Numbered from the stretch's first letter, positions 1-14,179 are shown. The stretch is DNA of 64,000 bases from Sitta carolinensis (GCA_032173965.1 CM063288.1:25390001-25454000); one strand, 5' to 3'. The notes: generated by a model from the letters alone, not told the origin. Made by a program: numbers and translations.

Positions 1-3000
1 CCATCCAACATGAGTGAAAAATTTAATAGAAGTTGAGCATTTAATTGCTTTTTGTGTTTTTGAGCATATAATTTCAGGTGTTGAAAATTGTATCTTTTCA
101 ATCATGTACCAATGCTAGCCTATGACTGAGAACTTCTCTTAGTGATTTTCTCCTGACAGTAATTGAAAGTTGATTAATTTAATTGCAAACAAGCTTGTAT
201 TTTGCCATTTCTTCCTTAGTACTTCATGTAAATGCTTGGTGTTTGGGGTCAGAAGGGAAGTAATGGTGTCTATTTTCTAATTCAGTACAGAAAAGCTAGT
301 AAAATATACAGGTTTTAACCTTATTAACAATAATCTAGTTGTCAGAAGTGTGGTTTGAAGAGAAATAATTATGAAACCTTTTATTTAAAATGGTGTATAG
401 GGCAGTGTAAATTCAGCTGTTTCTGACTTAACAAACAAGTGCCTTAAATTGCTGCTGTTTGTTCAAAGGTGAGGATGTTTTTATTTAGAATTCTGAAACT
501 CCATGAAGTTATGTTTAATTAAGCTTAATTAGCAAGGACTAAAACAAAACTCTTGCAGTATTAATTTGGAAGGACTTCTTTTGCTGTGTCTTGCGTGTCT
601 GTGGTGTCTCTCCCAGAGCCCTGGGGAGGCACAGCTGCAGTGTGCCCTTTGCTGGATCTTAACCCAATGAGTGTGTTGGGGAGTGGAGTCACATAATTTG
701 TACATAATCTTATTTTACTTTTCTGCAAGCTTTGCAATTGAAATATCAGTAAAGTATTGGAAGAACTGTGCCACAGAGCAGCATACAAAGTTAAAATTAG
801 ACTGTATCACAGTGCCTTGTAATAAGATACCCCCAAAAATACTAATAAAATGTTTGTGTTCATAATTGCTGCCTTTTGTTGTGACGATGTCAGTATTGGT
901 AGAGAGAGTTTAGTAATCAAAAATGATGGATAAGTACTAAATTTTGATAATTTATTGATTTTTCTATGTAACTGGTAGGATGTTAATAGATATTGCAATA
1001 ACAATAATAATGGTTGTAGAACCATTTCACGTATACTGAAATAGATATATATCTTTCACAACAGATATTCCTGTTCTTTAAATAACTTTTAAAAAGGAAA
1101 TGCCAGATATAGCAAGTGTGCAAAATTGTACAAATTGCTAAATTTACAAATGTCTACGGTAATATTTTGATGTGTTAAGAAACCCCCAGTCAGCTGACCT
1201 ACTGAATTCTCCATATTTATAAGTGTTGAACTGGTAAACAATAAACTAGTGTTTCAAGCAGTGGTGTTGTGTTATTGATATGTTTGGGGGGGATTTCTTA
1301 ATGTCTTTTTCAATCAGAAGATTTTGGCAGTCTGTTCCAATTAAAGAATTTTCCATACTGGAAATGAGAAGTCAGTTATGAGAATTATTTTTGAGTAGTT
1401 AATTTACATAACCTTAAATGTATTAATTCCCTTTGAAAGGCTAAAACAGATACTTATAATACTTTGATTGATTAGCAGTGTATTTGTGTTAGAATTGCTA
1501 CTAATAAGATCCTGCTGCAACTGTGGTCCTGCGGAGTTCTCTCCCAGATAAACATTTTAGAAAACAAATGGATATTTATTTCACTGGAAGGAAAGGCATC
1601 ACTTCTTTGCTACCTCCACAGGCAGTACTGTAGCATCTCCTTTCCACACTCTGTAAAAAATGGGAGATAGTGTTACTTAATTACTGATGTGTTCCATACC
1701 ATAAAGAAATAGATTTTGCTTGGGGGTTTTTTAATCTGTCAAAATAGTGCCTGGGTGTAGACTAAGGAACTATTTCTCTCAAAAGTCACTCTCAGAATGT
1801 CAGCAGTAAAAGGCTTCCTGTTTTCAGGCAGGTGTTGGGTCTGTGTGGGCTGGCTCAGGTGGAATCTTCTTCCAGCTGTTTGCCAGGGTCCATTGCAGGT
1901 GTTGGCTTGCAACTGTGCCTTGTCTGCGTGGGCTGGGAGAGTGGAAATAGAGTGCTGGTGTGGGTACAGTTGGGAAGGGGCATTGTCATCTCTTCTTGTG
2001 CCTCTGAGTTGGGAGGAGAGGAGCCAGCATGTCTCCATGTGCTGAACCTTCTCGTCTGGTGCCTGGAGTGGCAGGTACATTGAGAGGCAGAGCTGACAAA
2101 AGCATCAAATCGCTTGTTTTTAATCCTTCCATACAAGGAGAAGCTCTGTGGGCTTCATTCACACTCGGGCGCTGCGATTTCAGCCCCTCAACCTGCCTGA
2201 ACCCAGCTCATTTCTGAGCGGGTGTCAAGGGAGGTGTTTGACTGCTGTAACCTCAGCTCTCAGGCAGTGTCACCCAGCGCTAGGGCAGGTGCTATAGGAA
2301 CCCTCGGTGACATGAGGATGCTGTCATTGCAATCCAAACCTTATTTTAACCTGGGCCCTTCACAGGTGGCATGGGCACCTCTGATGCCCCTGGCCTCGTG
2401 CAGGGCCCTTGAAGGCAGGACTCCCTCAGGGGCAGCAACCATCCACCCGTGTTCCTGCACTGAGGAGCCCTTCAAAAGGAGCCGTGGGGATGTGGTCACC
2501 TGGCCTGGGGAAGTGACAGGTGGCCGTGGGGAGGAGCAGGAGCAGCCTTGCCAGGAATGCACAGAAATGTGCTGTGGTCAGGATGTGGTCACCCTCTTGG
2601 GGCTGGCAGGTAAGTAAGGTGCCTGCCATACCTCACAGTGTCAGGAGTCTGTGACCTGACTTGCCTGTTAAAATAATTTTGTATTCTCATTTCTGCAGAA
2701 GATTCCTTTGAACTTTAGGGGACTGAGGAAAGGTGTGGTGCTTAGAAACCACAGTGTGCAATAGTACACGGCTGCTGCCCAGGTCTCTGCCTGTGACCAG
2801 TGGAAAATTCTTGCAGAAAGCACGTAGAAGTAGAGTAACTATAGTATCAGTTTGTCCTGGTTTGACCTTTTGATTTATGCTACTACATGTTTTGGCCATT
2901 TCTTAGACTGAGGTACCTATCTATTTAACTGTATCTCCTGGTGTTTTCCATGACTAATTTTTTTTAAACCAATTCCTACTTTTCACCTCTGCAACATCAT

Positions 3001-5312
3001 GGAGTAGTAAGCGTAAAATATTCCAAAGTAATTTAGCATTTAATATGATTTCTGTGGTGTGAAACCAAGGGGAAACTCAGCTTAGTCTCATTGAGGAATT
3101 CAGTTATTCCCATCAAATCACAACTTTGTTCCGTTTATTCCATGCTACATTGTCGATGCTCAGATGAACTTTGTATTCTGCTATTAAAGTGCTTTCAGTG
3201 CCACAGTCCTACACAATCTCCAATTTCCTCTTCATTAGTAACAGCCTCTCTTACAGAAATTAAATTTCCACAGCAAAAGTGAGACTGAGAAAGCAAACCT
3301 TTTTCGTGTACAATGCTGGTAGAACTTACTGAATCAGGATGAGCTGCCATAATAGCAGGAACATGAATAGTCATTTTAGAAACAAATGGAAGATACAGTA
3401 AAATGGGGGGTTTGATTTGTTTCTTCTTGGTACTGGAGAAAATAGCTGTGATCTGGATCTCTTTATCTGTATCTCAGTCAGCCTTTTTGGCTATACATAA
3501 TTTTGGGACATAACGAATGCAGTGTGAACACTTGGGCACTTTACATGTTATGCAGGAATAAACTACAAAGAGGGTTGTCCTTGTTACTGTAGTGAATTTT
3601 TTCTATATGCTTTGGACCAGTAAAAAGCAAATTGTGTGTTGTAAAACCTTAGTAGTATGGCCATGGAAGGGGAAACAGGTTCCACATGGAAAAAGAGAGC
3701 AAGTTTTCTACCTAATTATTTAAAGGGTTTTCTGTGTCTCTGAAATGTGCCTTGGTAAATATGAGCTGACACGTTTCTAGCAACCAAATTATAAATGAGT
3801 GGGAGACCTGAAAATGTCAGTTTCTTCCTTTTACTAGCACTTCAGGATTTTTCTTTCCTTTTCCTTCATACATTCATTTCTTCCCTTGGGCAAATGAGTT
3901 TGTTTAAACGTTTGTTTCAGTATACTGTTTTTCATAGGATATAATTGTTGACACTTCTTGGAAGTGTCAGAAGAGATTTGATGTACTCATGTTTTTATAA
4001 GAGAGAGCGTATGCATACCTTAAAATAACTCAGAGAGAGATAAAAAGTCAATCAATCCTTTAAACTTGTTTCTGTGTATATCTCAATGTTGCCTAACCAG
4101 TTATGTGTGTTGTAGTATTTTTTCATGATTAGCTGGGAAAACAGTAGGATAATCTGAAGGAGTTCAGGAAAGGTAAACTAAATGACACCTTAGGCAAAGT
4201 GTTTGCCATTTAAATGGTACAAGAACTATGTCATGTCAGGTGGTGGGGTAGGGAAAACACTTGAACTGCTGCGCTTACCTCCTCTGCTTTTGGAGAGGAC
4301 TCTGGAGTGCCAAGCATCCCAGAGTTGAGAACATCATGTCTTCTATTTCATTTTAATCGTATTTTGGTTTGTTTTCCCAGAGCTGTAACATGCTTAACTG
4401 TTCTCCTGGAACTTTAATGCAGTTACACCCAGCCACGTGTGCGAGTCACTTCTTGATGAGGCTGCATAACCATTGTATGATCACTTTACATTAATAGAGA
4501 CCAAAAGATACTCTTTGTGAAAGGCCAAATTAATAGAGGCAAAAAAAATTGTTCTGGTGTTTTTTATCATTTTCATGGCCACATTGATGTGGCCTTGGGC
4601 AGCAGACTTTGGAGCTTTCCTGTGTGCCTGGAGTGGTGTAAGACCAGCGACTGAGAGACAGTTTTCAGAAACATATCCAGGCTTGCAGGGCAGGATGGCA
4701 GGAAGGGACAGATATGTGGTGGGCAGGGAAGTTCTGGATGTATATGTCCTGTGCTGGACCAAGAGACTTTCACCCTTACAGAGACACGGGTTGGATAGCT
4801 AGGGAGACCTCATGCTCTATCAGTGTGCTGGATGGATCTTGCCCTTGGAATGTAGTTATTATGTTCTTGCAACTAAAATGTGCATCTGCTCGCTCCATGC
4901 AGCTTCTGTGGTTGTGTTACCTTTGTGCAGCATATCAGCCAGTAGCACTGAAGATTTTTAGACTTAATAACACCCTCTACCCCCAAGAATTAAATGTTGT
5001 TCTGTGTTTTTAAACATGCTCATCTCTAAGTGTTCTGAAATAATGTAAAATGCTCGCTAATGGTAGCATGCTAACTCTGAGAAATGTGTGTCATCATAGG
5101 GCAGTGCTGAAGCATATACTTAAGTCATATTGAAGTCAATGTATCTAAACACAAATGTCTGTCATTTCTGGAATCCATGTATTTGTTGTCAGCTGTTCTG
5201 AAATAAGATTATTATTTTTGTACTTAAAAGGAAGTATAAGTTTAGGGGTTTTTTAGAGTGAAATTTGGAAATACTTTAAATATACAAACTACATTATCTT
5301 TTGTTTTGATAG
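1..5312 (+). other. PARD3B: PARD3B intron, 3' part (upstream end outside window)
   Basis: This is intronic sequence upstream of the first visible PARD3B exon; it ends in a T-rich tract and an AG acceptor at 5311-5312. The preceding exon, which should encode most of the N-terminal oligomerisation domain, is not in the window. It is mostly AT-rich and has no frame that I recognise. A GC-rich patch lies at about 1830-2615 and a perfect 9-bp hairpin at 3949-3969; both are listed separately. I see no promoter or first exon here. Confidence 0.75.
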
Positions 5313-5481
5313 CTGATTGCCATTTATGATGAGCAAGAAACTCCCCATAAGACTGATGGCACCAATGGGAATTTGACAGGCAGAAATAGCCCAGACTCCT
5401 TTGAGACCGAGGTAGCAACTCAGCTGGCTGCCTTTCAGTCCATTGGTGAGATTGAAGTGACTCCTTCTGCCCTAAAACTGG
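5313..5481 (+). CDS. PARD3B: PARD3B internal exon: end of the N-terminal oligomerisation domain and start of the linker
   Basis: This exon encodes 56 complete codons plus one base (169 bp, phase 0 to 1). The peptide starts LIAIYDEQE, which matches the last strand of the PB1-like N-terminal (CR1) domain that lets Par-3 proteins oligomerise. It then runs through an acidic and polar linker to FETEVATQLAAF and IEVTPSALKLG. These blocks are diagnostic of PARD3B rather than PARD3; human PARD3B, recalled, has nearly the same string from about residue 75 to 131. The acceptor is TTTTGATAG and the donor is G|GTATGT. PARD3B is a cytoplasmic scaffold at tight junctions of polarised epithelia; unlike PARD3 it is reported to bind aPKC poorly. 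The alternative, PARD3, is disfavoured because its equivalent exon differs at most linker positions. Confidence 0.95.
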
Positions 5482-5631
5482 GTATGTATATCTTGTATGT
5501 TATTTTTTTCTTTTTTCTTTCATTTTTCTTGTTCTGTGTATGTCTGTAATCTGATTTTATATATTTAAAGATTTATTTATCATCCCATTGCCTTGCAATG
5601 AAGGGTCTTGTGGGAAGCCATATGGGGAGTG

Positions 5632-5965
5632 TCTGAGGTCACTTGGTCTGTTCAGCCTGGAAAAGGGGAGGCTGAGGGAGACCTTATTGTGGTCTGAAGC
5701 TTTCTTGGGAGGGGACATGGAGGGCCAGGACAGGTCTCTGTGGTGATCAGTGACAGGACCCAAGGGAATGACATGAAGCTGAGTCAGGGGAGGTTTAAGC
5801 TGGATGTTAGAAAAAGGTTCTTCACCCAGAGGGTGGTTGAGAACTTTAACAGGTTCCCCAGCACCAAGCCCGGCAGAGTTCAAGAAGCATTTGGACAACT
5901 CCCTTTTAGTGTGCCTCTTGGGTAAGTCTTGTGCTGGGCCAGGAGTTGCTGACAATCCATCATAG
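5632..5965 (+). mobile_element. CR1 LINE 3' fragment (degenerate)
   Basis: The segment carries typical avian CR1 3'-end phrases in order: TTCAGCCTGGAAAAGGGGAG, GAGACCTTATTGTGGTCT, a GTTAGAAAAAGGTTCTTCA block, GAGGGTGGTTGAG, and AAGCATTTGGACAACTC followed by GGGCCAGGAGTTG. The usual terminal ATTCTATGA repeat is eroded to something like TAGTATTCTGAGAG near 5965. It is truncated at the 5' end, as most CR1 copies are, and has no intact reverse transcriptase. It lies about 150 bp past the first visible PARD3B exon in the same orientation as the gene. The exact ends are estimates. Confidence 0.85.
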
Positions 5966-7217
5966 TATTCTGAGAGCACACAAGATGAAACCTTTACTAA
6001 ATATTTTCAAATACCACAGTCATTGAAAAAAACCACAACTTTTTTCTTTGACAAACCTGGGTTCAATGAATGTAAAACTGCTGTGTGCAAGTACTTTAAC
6101 CAGTTAGCTGAGCTTGTGCCCTGTTTTGGGTGTGGGAGGTGAGAAGAGGGATGTGCTGGTTGCAAACAGTTCAGCTCTTTGCCTTTGAAGAAGTTGCACA
6201 AGTGGGCCCGTTTGCCTTTCTGACTTTCAAGTGAGCAGACTGTGATTAGGAAAGGCTGCTGCTTAATTCCCTCTTACATCAGAGGGTACTGCATGAGCTG
6301 TTGCGACTCTGATGCCCTGTGTTAAGTGTGCCTGGGTGGCCAGGACTGGGTTTCAGACTGGTTTCCAGTTATAAAGAGCTGGAGTAGTGTATATTGTACA
6401 AAAAGCAGTTTGAAAATCTTTCTTGGATTGAGGGTAGGCTGAGCTGTCACCTAAGTACTGGATACAGAAGCTTTCAAACCAGATTGAAGGTGAATGCTGT
6501 GACTGTCTGCCTGTGAAGCAAATGAATAATGCTCAGGAGGGCCTGCTCTGCATCCCCCCCAGTGCCATTTGCCCAGCTCACCCCGTGTTCCTGAGTGCCA
6601 CTGGCAGTCTCCAAAGGCGGTGCAGTAGAATCTGGGTGTAAGCAGCTGGGGGGAGGGTTGAAGTACTATCTCTGTTTGTGCTACTCTCATGGAGTAGTCT
6701 GATTATAGCTTGAGAAATTGAATATTCACTTGTCTATTTTAATTTCTTCTTTAAAGGAAAAGGCTAATTAATAAAAGCAGTGAGTTAAAATAAAATTTCA
6801 ACTAAGGTTCACTGGATGAAGCTGTGTAACTTAGCTTCCAACAGAAGTCTGTGCTCATTTTTGTGCCTGCTGTAGAAAATTCTAGAATTCAAGCTGCATG
6901 AGAATTTTTAGAGTAAAATTTGCATTAATCATCTTTTTTTTTCTATATTCTAAAATAGAAAAATATTTTTCCCTATTTAACGACACAGAATTTCTCATCA
7001 CTAAAATTCTTGAGACAAGACTTATTGTTGACATAACTTGTACGTATTTGTGTGTTTATTGGTAAGCATGAGATACAGAATAGCTTGTAGCTCAAGGTTC
7101 GGTGATTAAAAGTTTTGCCACTTCATTTATTGCATAGTTTTAAATTGCACTGTTACCACATTTTAGCATGTTTCAGAAAGTAGAGATTATTCTCCAAATG
7201 CCTCTGAACACTATTTG

Positions 7218-7232
7218 AAAAAAAAAAAAAAA
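7218..7232. repeat. A15 homopolymer
   Basis: An uninterrupted run of 15 A residues lies in intronic sequence. No retroposed body is evident next to it. Confidence 0.95.
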
Positions 7233-10200
7233 GTGTTTTGTCTTGCGTACTGTTGTTACGTAAGCTGAGGGCTGGAGAGAGGAGTACTTCAGCTTCACAC
7301 AATTTTATGTAAAGCAGTTAAGTTCTCAAGCTCTTGAGCTCATCAATAAGCTACCACATAGTTAATTTCTCTGTATTTATGAAATCCTACTGTAGAACAT
7401 AAAGGAGATGAAATACAATGTGGCAAGAGCAGTCAGGGTTCTATTTTGTTTTCAGTGCAATACTAGCATATATTTAAGTTAAAATAGTGCTTGCTTCTTA
7501 AAAGAAGAGATCATTAATGTAGTGGGTTTGTCTCATCAATTCTGTTTCAGATTGGTTTATTTTACAGGGTAAGTCAAAGATTTTCTACCTGTTAGTCCTG
7601 AAACTTAGTTTGTACTCTGAAATGTAATTGTTTTCTCTTCTGAATTTTACATCATGGTTTACAATCCTTTGAACTTAATTTTTGCCTTTGTCTTTTGTGT
7701 ACAAGTCCCTGGTCCTTAAATTATGTGGCCATTTCCATTAGAGACAAATTGAAAACTAAATCAAGAAATAGGAGGACAATTTGGTTGCATCAATATCATT
7801 GATGCATGAACCACAGTAGGCTGGCTTCCTGTCTATTTATTGAATTGACTCCCACTTGCTAGCAGAAATAAATAATAATAATTTATAAAGTTGTTCTTAT
7901 TTTGGGAGCAAGGATGTGATAGAATATATATGTAGGAAAAATGTGTTGCTTTCCATGGTAGAGCTGCACTTCAAGAACTGTCATTTACTTACCTTTGCAA
8001 GTATTTTTCCGGAATGCTTTTAGGAGGGAAATGCAGGGAATTCATTGTTATATGAATTGTCAGATTGTGTAACAATTTTGCCTGTTAATTTCTTTTGGAT
8101 GTTTTATATTTTATGATATCAGATCCATGGTTTTATGTAGAAACAATGTCTGGCTAATGATCTGCTTGTGAAATACTTAGTGCTGGTGCTTAATAAGCAC
8201 ATGAAACTAAATACTGCTCTTGTCAGACATGAGGGAATTCCCACACGAGAGAACAGACACATGAGATTCTGCCTTAAAACATTTCTGTCTTTTATAAATT
8301 GTATATGTGAGCTAGCTAGGTTAATTGTATATTATATCAAATCTTAAAGCCCTTCCTGTTTAGATAGAGATGGTAATAATTTTACTTTTTTGGTGTTTTT
8401 ATTGTATGGCTACTTATTTGAGAGTGTTTTTCTGTTTGTTATTCTAGAATACTGATCAGCTTAACTGTCTGAAATCATTGATTTTCCATGATGTAGTTGG
8501 TTACCCTTTCTTTTTCCCTTTATCATCTGTAACTCTGAAAGTGAGCCAGAATAAAAAAAATCTTATATTTGACTCAAAAGCTAAAATAACCTTATATTTT
8601 GCATTGCTTTCATATATTGGCAAAATTTTAGACCAAAAAAGGAATTTTAATTTACTTGACATCAAATTACTTTCTTAGTATATATATAATCTCATTAAAA
8701 CAGTTCAGGAAATAATTCAGCTATTTGTTTTCTTTTCCCTGCAATAAACACTGCTCTACTTTTAAATCTAGCTCTGTTCCCAAACAGAAGCAATTGTGGA
8801 TTCTTATGTTTAAGAAAATTGCAGGAAGACTTCAAGTGTTCGTGGACACGGTATCTTCTGTGTCCATAGCATGAAATGAGGTGCAAACAGATTTAAGTGC
8901 CTCCCTCCCTGCCTCTCATCACTGGATTAGCAGGTGCTGCTGCTGACAGTGTCTTTTAATGGTGAAAAAGCAAAAATCCCAATTTGACAGAATCTGTGCT
9001 CGGGTAAAGAAAACATTTCATGCTACAATACAAATGGTATAAAGCACCTGCTAAGATATATCACAAAATTTAGAGAAGCACACAGCTGTTTAATGTGTTC
9101 AGGCAGCTGTTTGAAACAGGGAAGAAATTGATCTACTGATTTTGTTATTTCTGTGGATGCTAGAGCATTGAAACAGTTGCTAAGATGGTAGCAGAGCTTG
9201 TTTATATTACTGTTTCTTGTGTGCAAAATTTCCCAGAGTACAATAATGATGTGGCCATGACAACAGTTTTCAAAGAATAATACAGGCAACTAAATGCTGA
9301 AATAGCTGATGTACATTTGAAAAATATATTGGAGATATTCAACACCTCTAACCCCAAATAACATTGCAAATTCTTCACTGCCTTTTTTCGTACCATGTTT
9401 CTTAATTATAAAACTGTGTATAGACAAAACCCGTCAATGAACAGTGAAATCACAGTGTGTTGAATATTTTGCAGCTGCATGACTTCAGCCCATGGTGAGT
9501 GTAAGGCAACACACATCCCAAAGAAAAAGATTATGGCCCTCATAAACCATCTTGTAATTTTCTGTGCACCTGTAAGCATGCCAGTAGTGCTCCTGTTTTC
9601 CTTTTGCACCTCATAGTTTACTGCTGTTTTCTAGTGGTTTTCCCTACATGGTAGGTCGTGAAACAGGAAGGGGGGAGTTATTTTCATTATGTCAATTTGT
9701 TTTTTCCTTTTCAGTCCATATGGGCAGGAAGGAGAGAGCACTAATTTATTTATGGAGGATCCTTTTATGGACAAGGCACTCTGAGCTGGAAATGCCTTCA
9801 TGACTGGCTCAGTGGTTTTTTTTGCTTCATTTGGTAAATGATGATGGTCGAGTACACACAGAATTAGTTGTTGCTTTTGTCTTGCCCATCTCCTTGGTGT
9901 TAGGTAGTCAGGATTTTGCCTCGAGGAAGGCAAGCAGTATTCAAAGATACTTGTTGCTTTTGAATACTAAGGTAAGGAAAAAGTAAGGTCTAAAGTAGGC
10001 ATCTCCATGATTTTTTTTTTGACTGTTGTTTTATTTGTTCTTTTTCCATGTATTTGGGAATTGGTTTGAAGAATCCTGAAGCTGTTTTCTGAGTACATTC
10101 TGGAAGCAGAGACAATTGGATTAGTTTGCTGGCTATTACAGTAAAATTATGCTCTTAATTGATTGATACATTTACTAGTGTAAACTAGTAACTTAATTTA

Positions 10201-12571
10201 AAGTTGAGATTAGATAAAGAAATAATTTCTCGTAACCGTTATTGATAACAGGTTAAAAAATACTCTTGTAAGCTACAGGAAATAACTCCTGCCTTTGCAG
10301 GCTTTCACTGTTGAATAGAGCAGTGTCCTCAGTTTCCCATTGAAAGGTCTTACTTCAGTGTTTCAAATTTTGCATGGCTTTGCTATAAACAAAAGGAGAT
10401 TTTCTCCTTTTATATGTACATGTCTGCACATCTGATCACTGTTCTAGGCAAGTGGAAGACTTAGGTGCAAATAATGTTGAAATGACTGATTACAGTCCCT
10501 CTCCTAAAGTAGGCTTATAAATGGTAATGGTAGTTGGAGTTAAAGCTACATACATGTACTGTGCTTTTGAGGAGTCAGTTCTTTTGGTTCTGGACATTTA
10601 GTATTGTTTCTTCTCAGTGAACCTTTTTTTTACCCTGAAAACAGATTTCTGGGCCTGCTTCAACCCTCAGAAGGGCTAGTTAGTACAGGATAGTAAGAGT
10701 AAAGCCTAGAAGGTTTTCATTTTCCATTTTTGATGCAGTTGGTGGTGTTCTGGCCATGTCTTTTTGACATTTGGGAAAGGTTACTTTGCACTCTTATGGA
10801 ATTGCCTTGAAGGTGCTTCAGACAGAGATATACTCAATTAGCTTAATGTATTCCTGTGGTTTGGGGGTTTCTCTAGTTTAAATTGTGCTTCATGGGATTG
10901 TTTAAAACACTTACTTTGATTTGCCCTATGTGTTTGGTTGCTTAGTCAGTCAGCAGAGGTGCTTTCATTGGCAGTATCTTAGTTTGAACTCTTAAAAGAA
11001 TTGAAGTGAAGGTTTCTTCCAGGAGTTTTTGTAAGTTTCTGCCCTGATAGGCCTGACAGGGATTAAATTGTTACCTCCAGGGTACGGATGTTGACAATTT
11101 CTGTGTAACTTCAGAGCTGGGAAAGAATTTCTTTTCTTTTTCATCCTCTTTGAAGTAGAAGCATTGTAAGTAGGCTTGGGGGCATTTTAAACAACATATA
11201 TTTGATTAGTCCTCTTTCAAGTTGGAGTTGAGATACTACAGATATGCAGACTGTGTTTTTAAATACCGAGGAAACCACATTATTATGTATTTTTAAATTT
11301 GTGAAAACATACAATGTGAAACTATTAATCTGATAATCTAGATGTTACCAATACCTTATATACAGCATACAAGAGTAAGTAGGAAAGCCTTTTTCTTGCA
11401 TAAAGGCCATCCTTTTCTTCTTGATCTTGCAACATCAGTTTATTGGCTGAGCTTCTGATGTTTGTCAGTACACAGAGTGTACTGCACTCAAGTAACAATT
11501 CTCTCTTGTAAGATTCTGAAAAAAATAGCGTTTTGAAATTGGTACATTTCAAAGGAAATGCATGATGGAAGAACATGCTGTTTTGAGGGAATACTGCTGA
11601 TTTCGTTAAGGAAATATGGCTGTATTATCTTTCATGGCACTGGAGGGCTCCTCTCATGGTGATGGTATCAAGTGTTGCTCTCTGCCGTTTGCCATAGGCG
11701 TTGTGAGGATGACACTGTACTTGATAGATTTTTCTCCTCTGTGGCATCCAGTGTAATCTGCTTAAAAAATTGTGATGATCAATTCAAGTCTACTCGCATT
11801 TCTAAAACAAATGGTTTCTGTTCTCAGAACAGAACATCTTAGCAACAGATGCTAAAGGTTTGAAGATAACTTTTCATTTCAGTCAGAGGGAAAGTCTGGT
11901 ATTTTTGACCTCATGACTTAAGCTTGGTCTTGTTTAGTTGTCCTTGATTCATGGAAATGAGTTTTGCTCTATCTTTGTATTGCAGCAAAAGAATACAGTA
12001 ATGGTTTCTGTAAAGGTGTATATAAGATTTCCATGTATTTTTCTATCTTTGAGCTGCCTGTTTACAAAACAAGGCAGTCTCTCCTTCCTTTCACTGTACC
12101 TTTCACTAGGAATTTAGTGCTAGGGTAGGTAATAAATTTATGTGCATAGTTTGTTACCAAAGTATCTCTTCTCTTTTTAATAGCCCTTCTGTCTCTGATT
12201 TCCCCAAAGATTGTTCCTCATCAATTACTCTGCCTGTTTCTATTCCCTTTGCACTTGGTTTAATATGCCTTACTTTGGAGTAAGAGGGGCATCTTCATGA
12301 AAATATGTTAACTAGAGAGAAAAATATTTTTCCATCACAAGTTCGACAGTTTTCTGCAGTAGCTCACTGGCTGGGATGTTGATTTCCAGCCTTTTATTGC
12401 CTTGGGGAAGGTTTTGGGGAAGGTAATGAATGGGACTTAAAATGATGGAATAAATTTAATTATAAATGCCAACGGTGCTTTTTGACACACATTGTTTGAT
12501 GTCAGTGCTTTTACTCAGATTTTGTCTGTTTTGAAGATTAAGTGATGTTGCTGGTTTTGTTATGTATTTAT

Positions 12572-12596
12572 AATTATATATTATAAATATATAATT
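12572..12596. repeat. AT-only perfect inverted repeat
   Basis: Two perfect 11-bp arms, AATTATATATT and AATATATAATT, are separated by a 3-base ATA spacer. All bases are A or T, so this may simply be a degenerate AT microsatellite, but the symmetry is exact and could extrude a cruciform. Confidence 0.85.
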
Positions 12597-14179
12597 TTTA
12601 TATTATGATGCATAGCTGGTTTTAGAGGTAGTATCTTTTAAAAATACCAACTCACTTAGCTAAGTATTAGCAGCTGAAGGTTTTGAAAGGGTGTAGTATG
12701 ATATCATGCTTCAAAACCATAGTGCAGTCTCTGTCAGTACCCTCTAGTGCTGAGTAAGACAAAGGCAAGTGTGTCTCTTTATAATTCTGTACAGTACGTG
12801 TGGTGTATTAGCTCTGAGGCAATATGGCAAAATGTGTTTCAGGTAGAAAATGAGCCTGCTAAGCCTGGCTGATTGATAGTTTGAAATTGTTCAAGTTGAA
12901 ACAATTGGGACTTCAGCTAAAGGTCTCAAGGTGCTAGATCAATAAGAAGTTATTATTCAATTTCCTCACCATGTAAAAACTCGAGTATCAAACAAAACTA
13001 TTGTTCAAAAAGTAGCAAAGCAAAACAACCTACGCTGATTTTCTCATGAAGTGTTCAACTAAACTATAAAATTTGATGTAACACAGCAAAATTGATGAGT
13101 TATAATAGGATTAGACAAATTCACAGGGCATGGCTCATCAGTGTCTTGAAATATGGTTGTCTAGAGGCCACACAAATTTGGAAACATTTCAAAGGTTATT
13201 ATTTACAACCTGGTAGGATGCAACACTCTTAGGCTTTCTCCCTGAGTCTTTGCTACCACTGTTAGATTCAAGATACTGGGTGAGGTAGACCCAGTATAGC
13301 TCCTATTATGTTCTTATTCTTTGTAACATCACACAAAGTTTCAGGTTCAGGAGATTTCACTATTTTATCTTTGAAAATTGTCAGGAATGAGACTGAAGTT
13401 TAAGACAAAAATTAATTTACCATGACCAGAATAGAAAATAATAACATCTGCAAGAGTAAGACATCTTTTTTTATGGAAACATCAAAACAGAAAAGGTTCT
13501 TAAATTAAATTAGATATGTAAAACACTGGTCATGTTTAATTATTGCAGAAAAGTGTACTAATGCTGTAATTTGTGATCATCCTTTAAAATACAATTAAAA
13601 TACTCAAAAAATTACTTTGCAACTTTACTACTTGCAATAAAATGCTGCCAAAGTGATATTCAAGCTGTACAGTTTAGCTGCCAAAGTTTTAAAGAAAATT
13701 AAATCATTGAACCGTGGAAAAGTGACTGCATAAGCACCTGTAACTGATGTTAGCTGAAGTGCTAAACCAGCTTTTGGCAGCATGGCCTCTTTTGCAGGTG
13801 CACAGAATATTTTCTTTGTGTCAGTTTATTCAACTAGTACAGTTCATTAAGTATTTCATTTGAAGTTGAGAAATGGGCTGGGAATAGTAATAGAAGAAAT
13901 ACTTATTTTCACCTTTCAATCTGTGAATAAAAATAAGGCGCAAAAGTCTAAGATCTATTAGTTCTAAAATCTTATAGGATATATTACCCTAAAATGATTT
14001 ATTTAAATTCAGTAACTACAGGTAAATGCTGCTTAAAAACCCAATGTGTTTAATAAGATGAACACTTCTTGCTGTGTTCAGCAAGTTGGATGACTAAGAC
14101 AACTTGTGTTTTAAGTATATCGGGAGTTTAGTTTCTTTTGACATTTGAATGCCATTGGAAGGATATTGAGCTTTTAAAA

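Noticed and set aside
2848..2862. TTGTCCTGGTTT, which resembles the start of the bird LTR family
   Set aside because: Only about 12 bases match and nothing downstream continues the element.
5557..5979. 140-codon minus-strand frame
   Set aside because: It lies across a + strand CR1 fragment and is only its antisense shadow.
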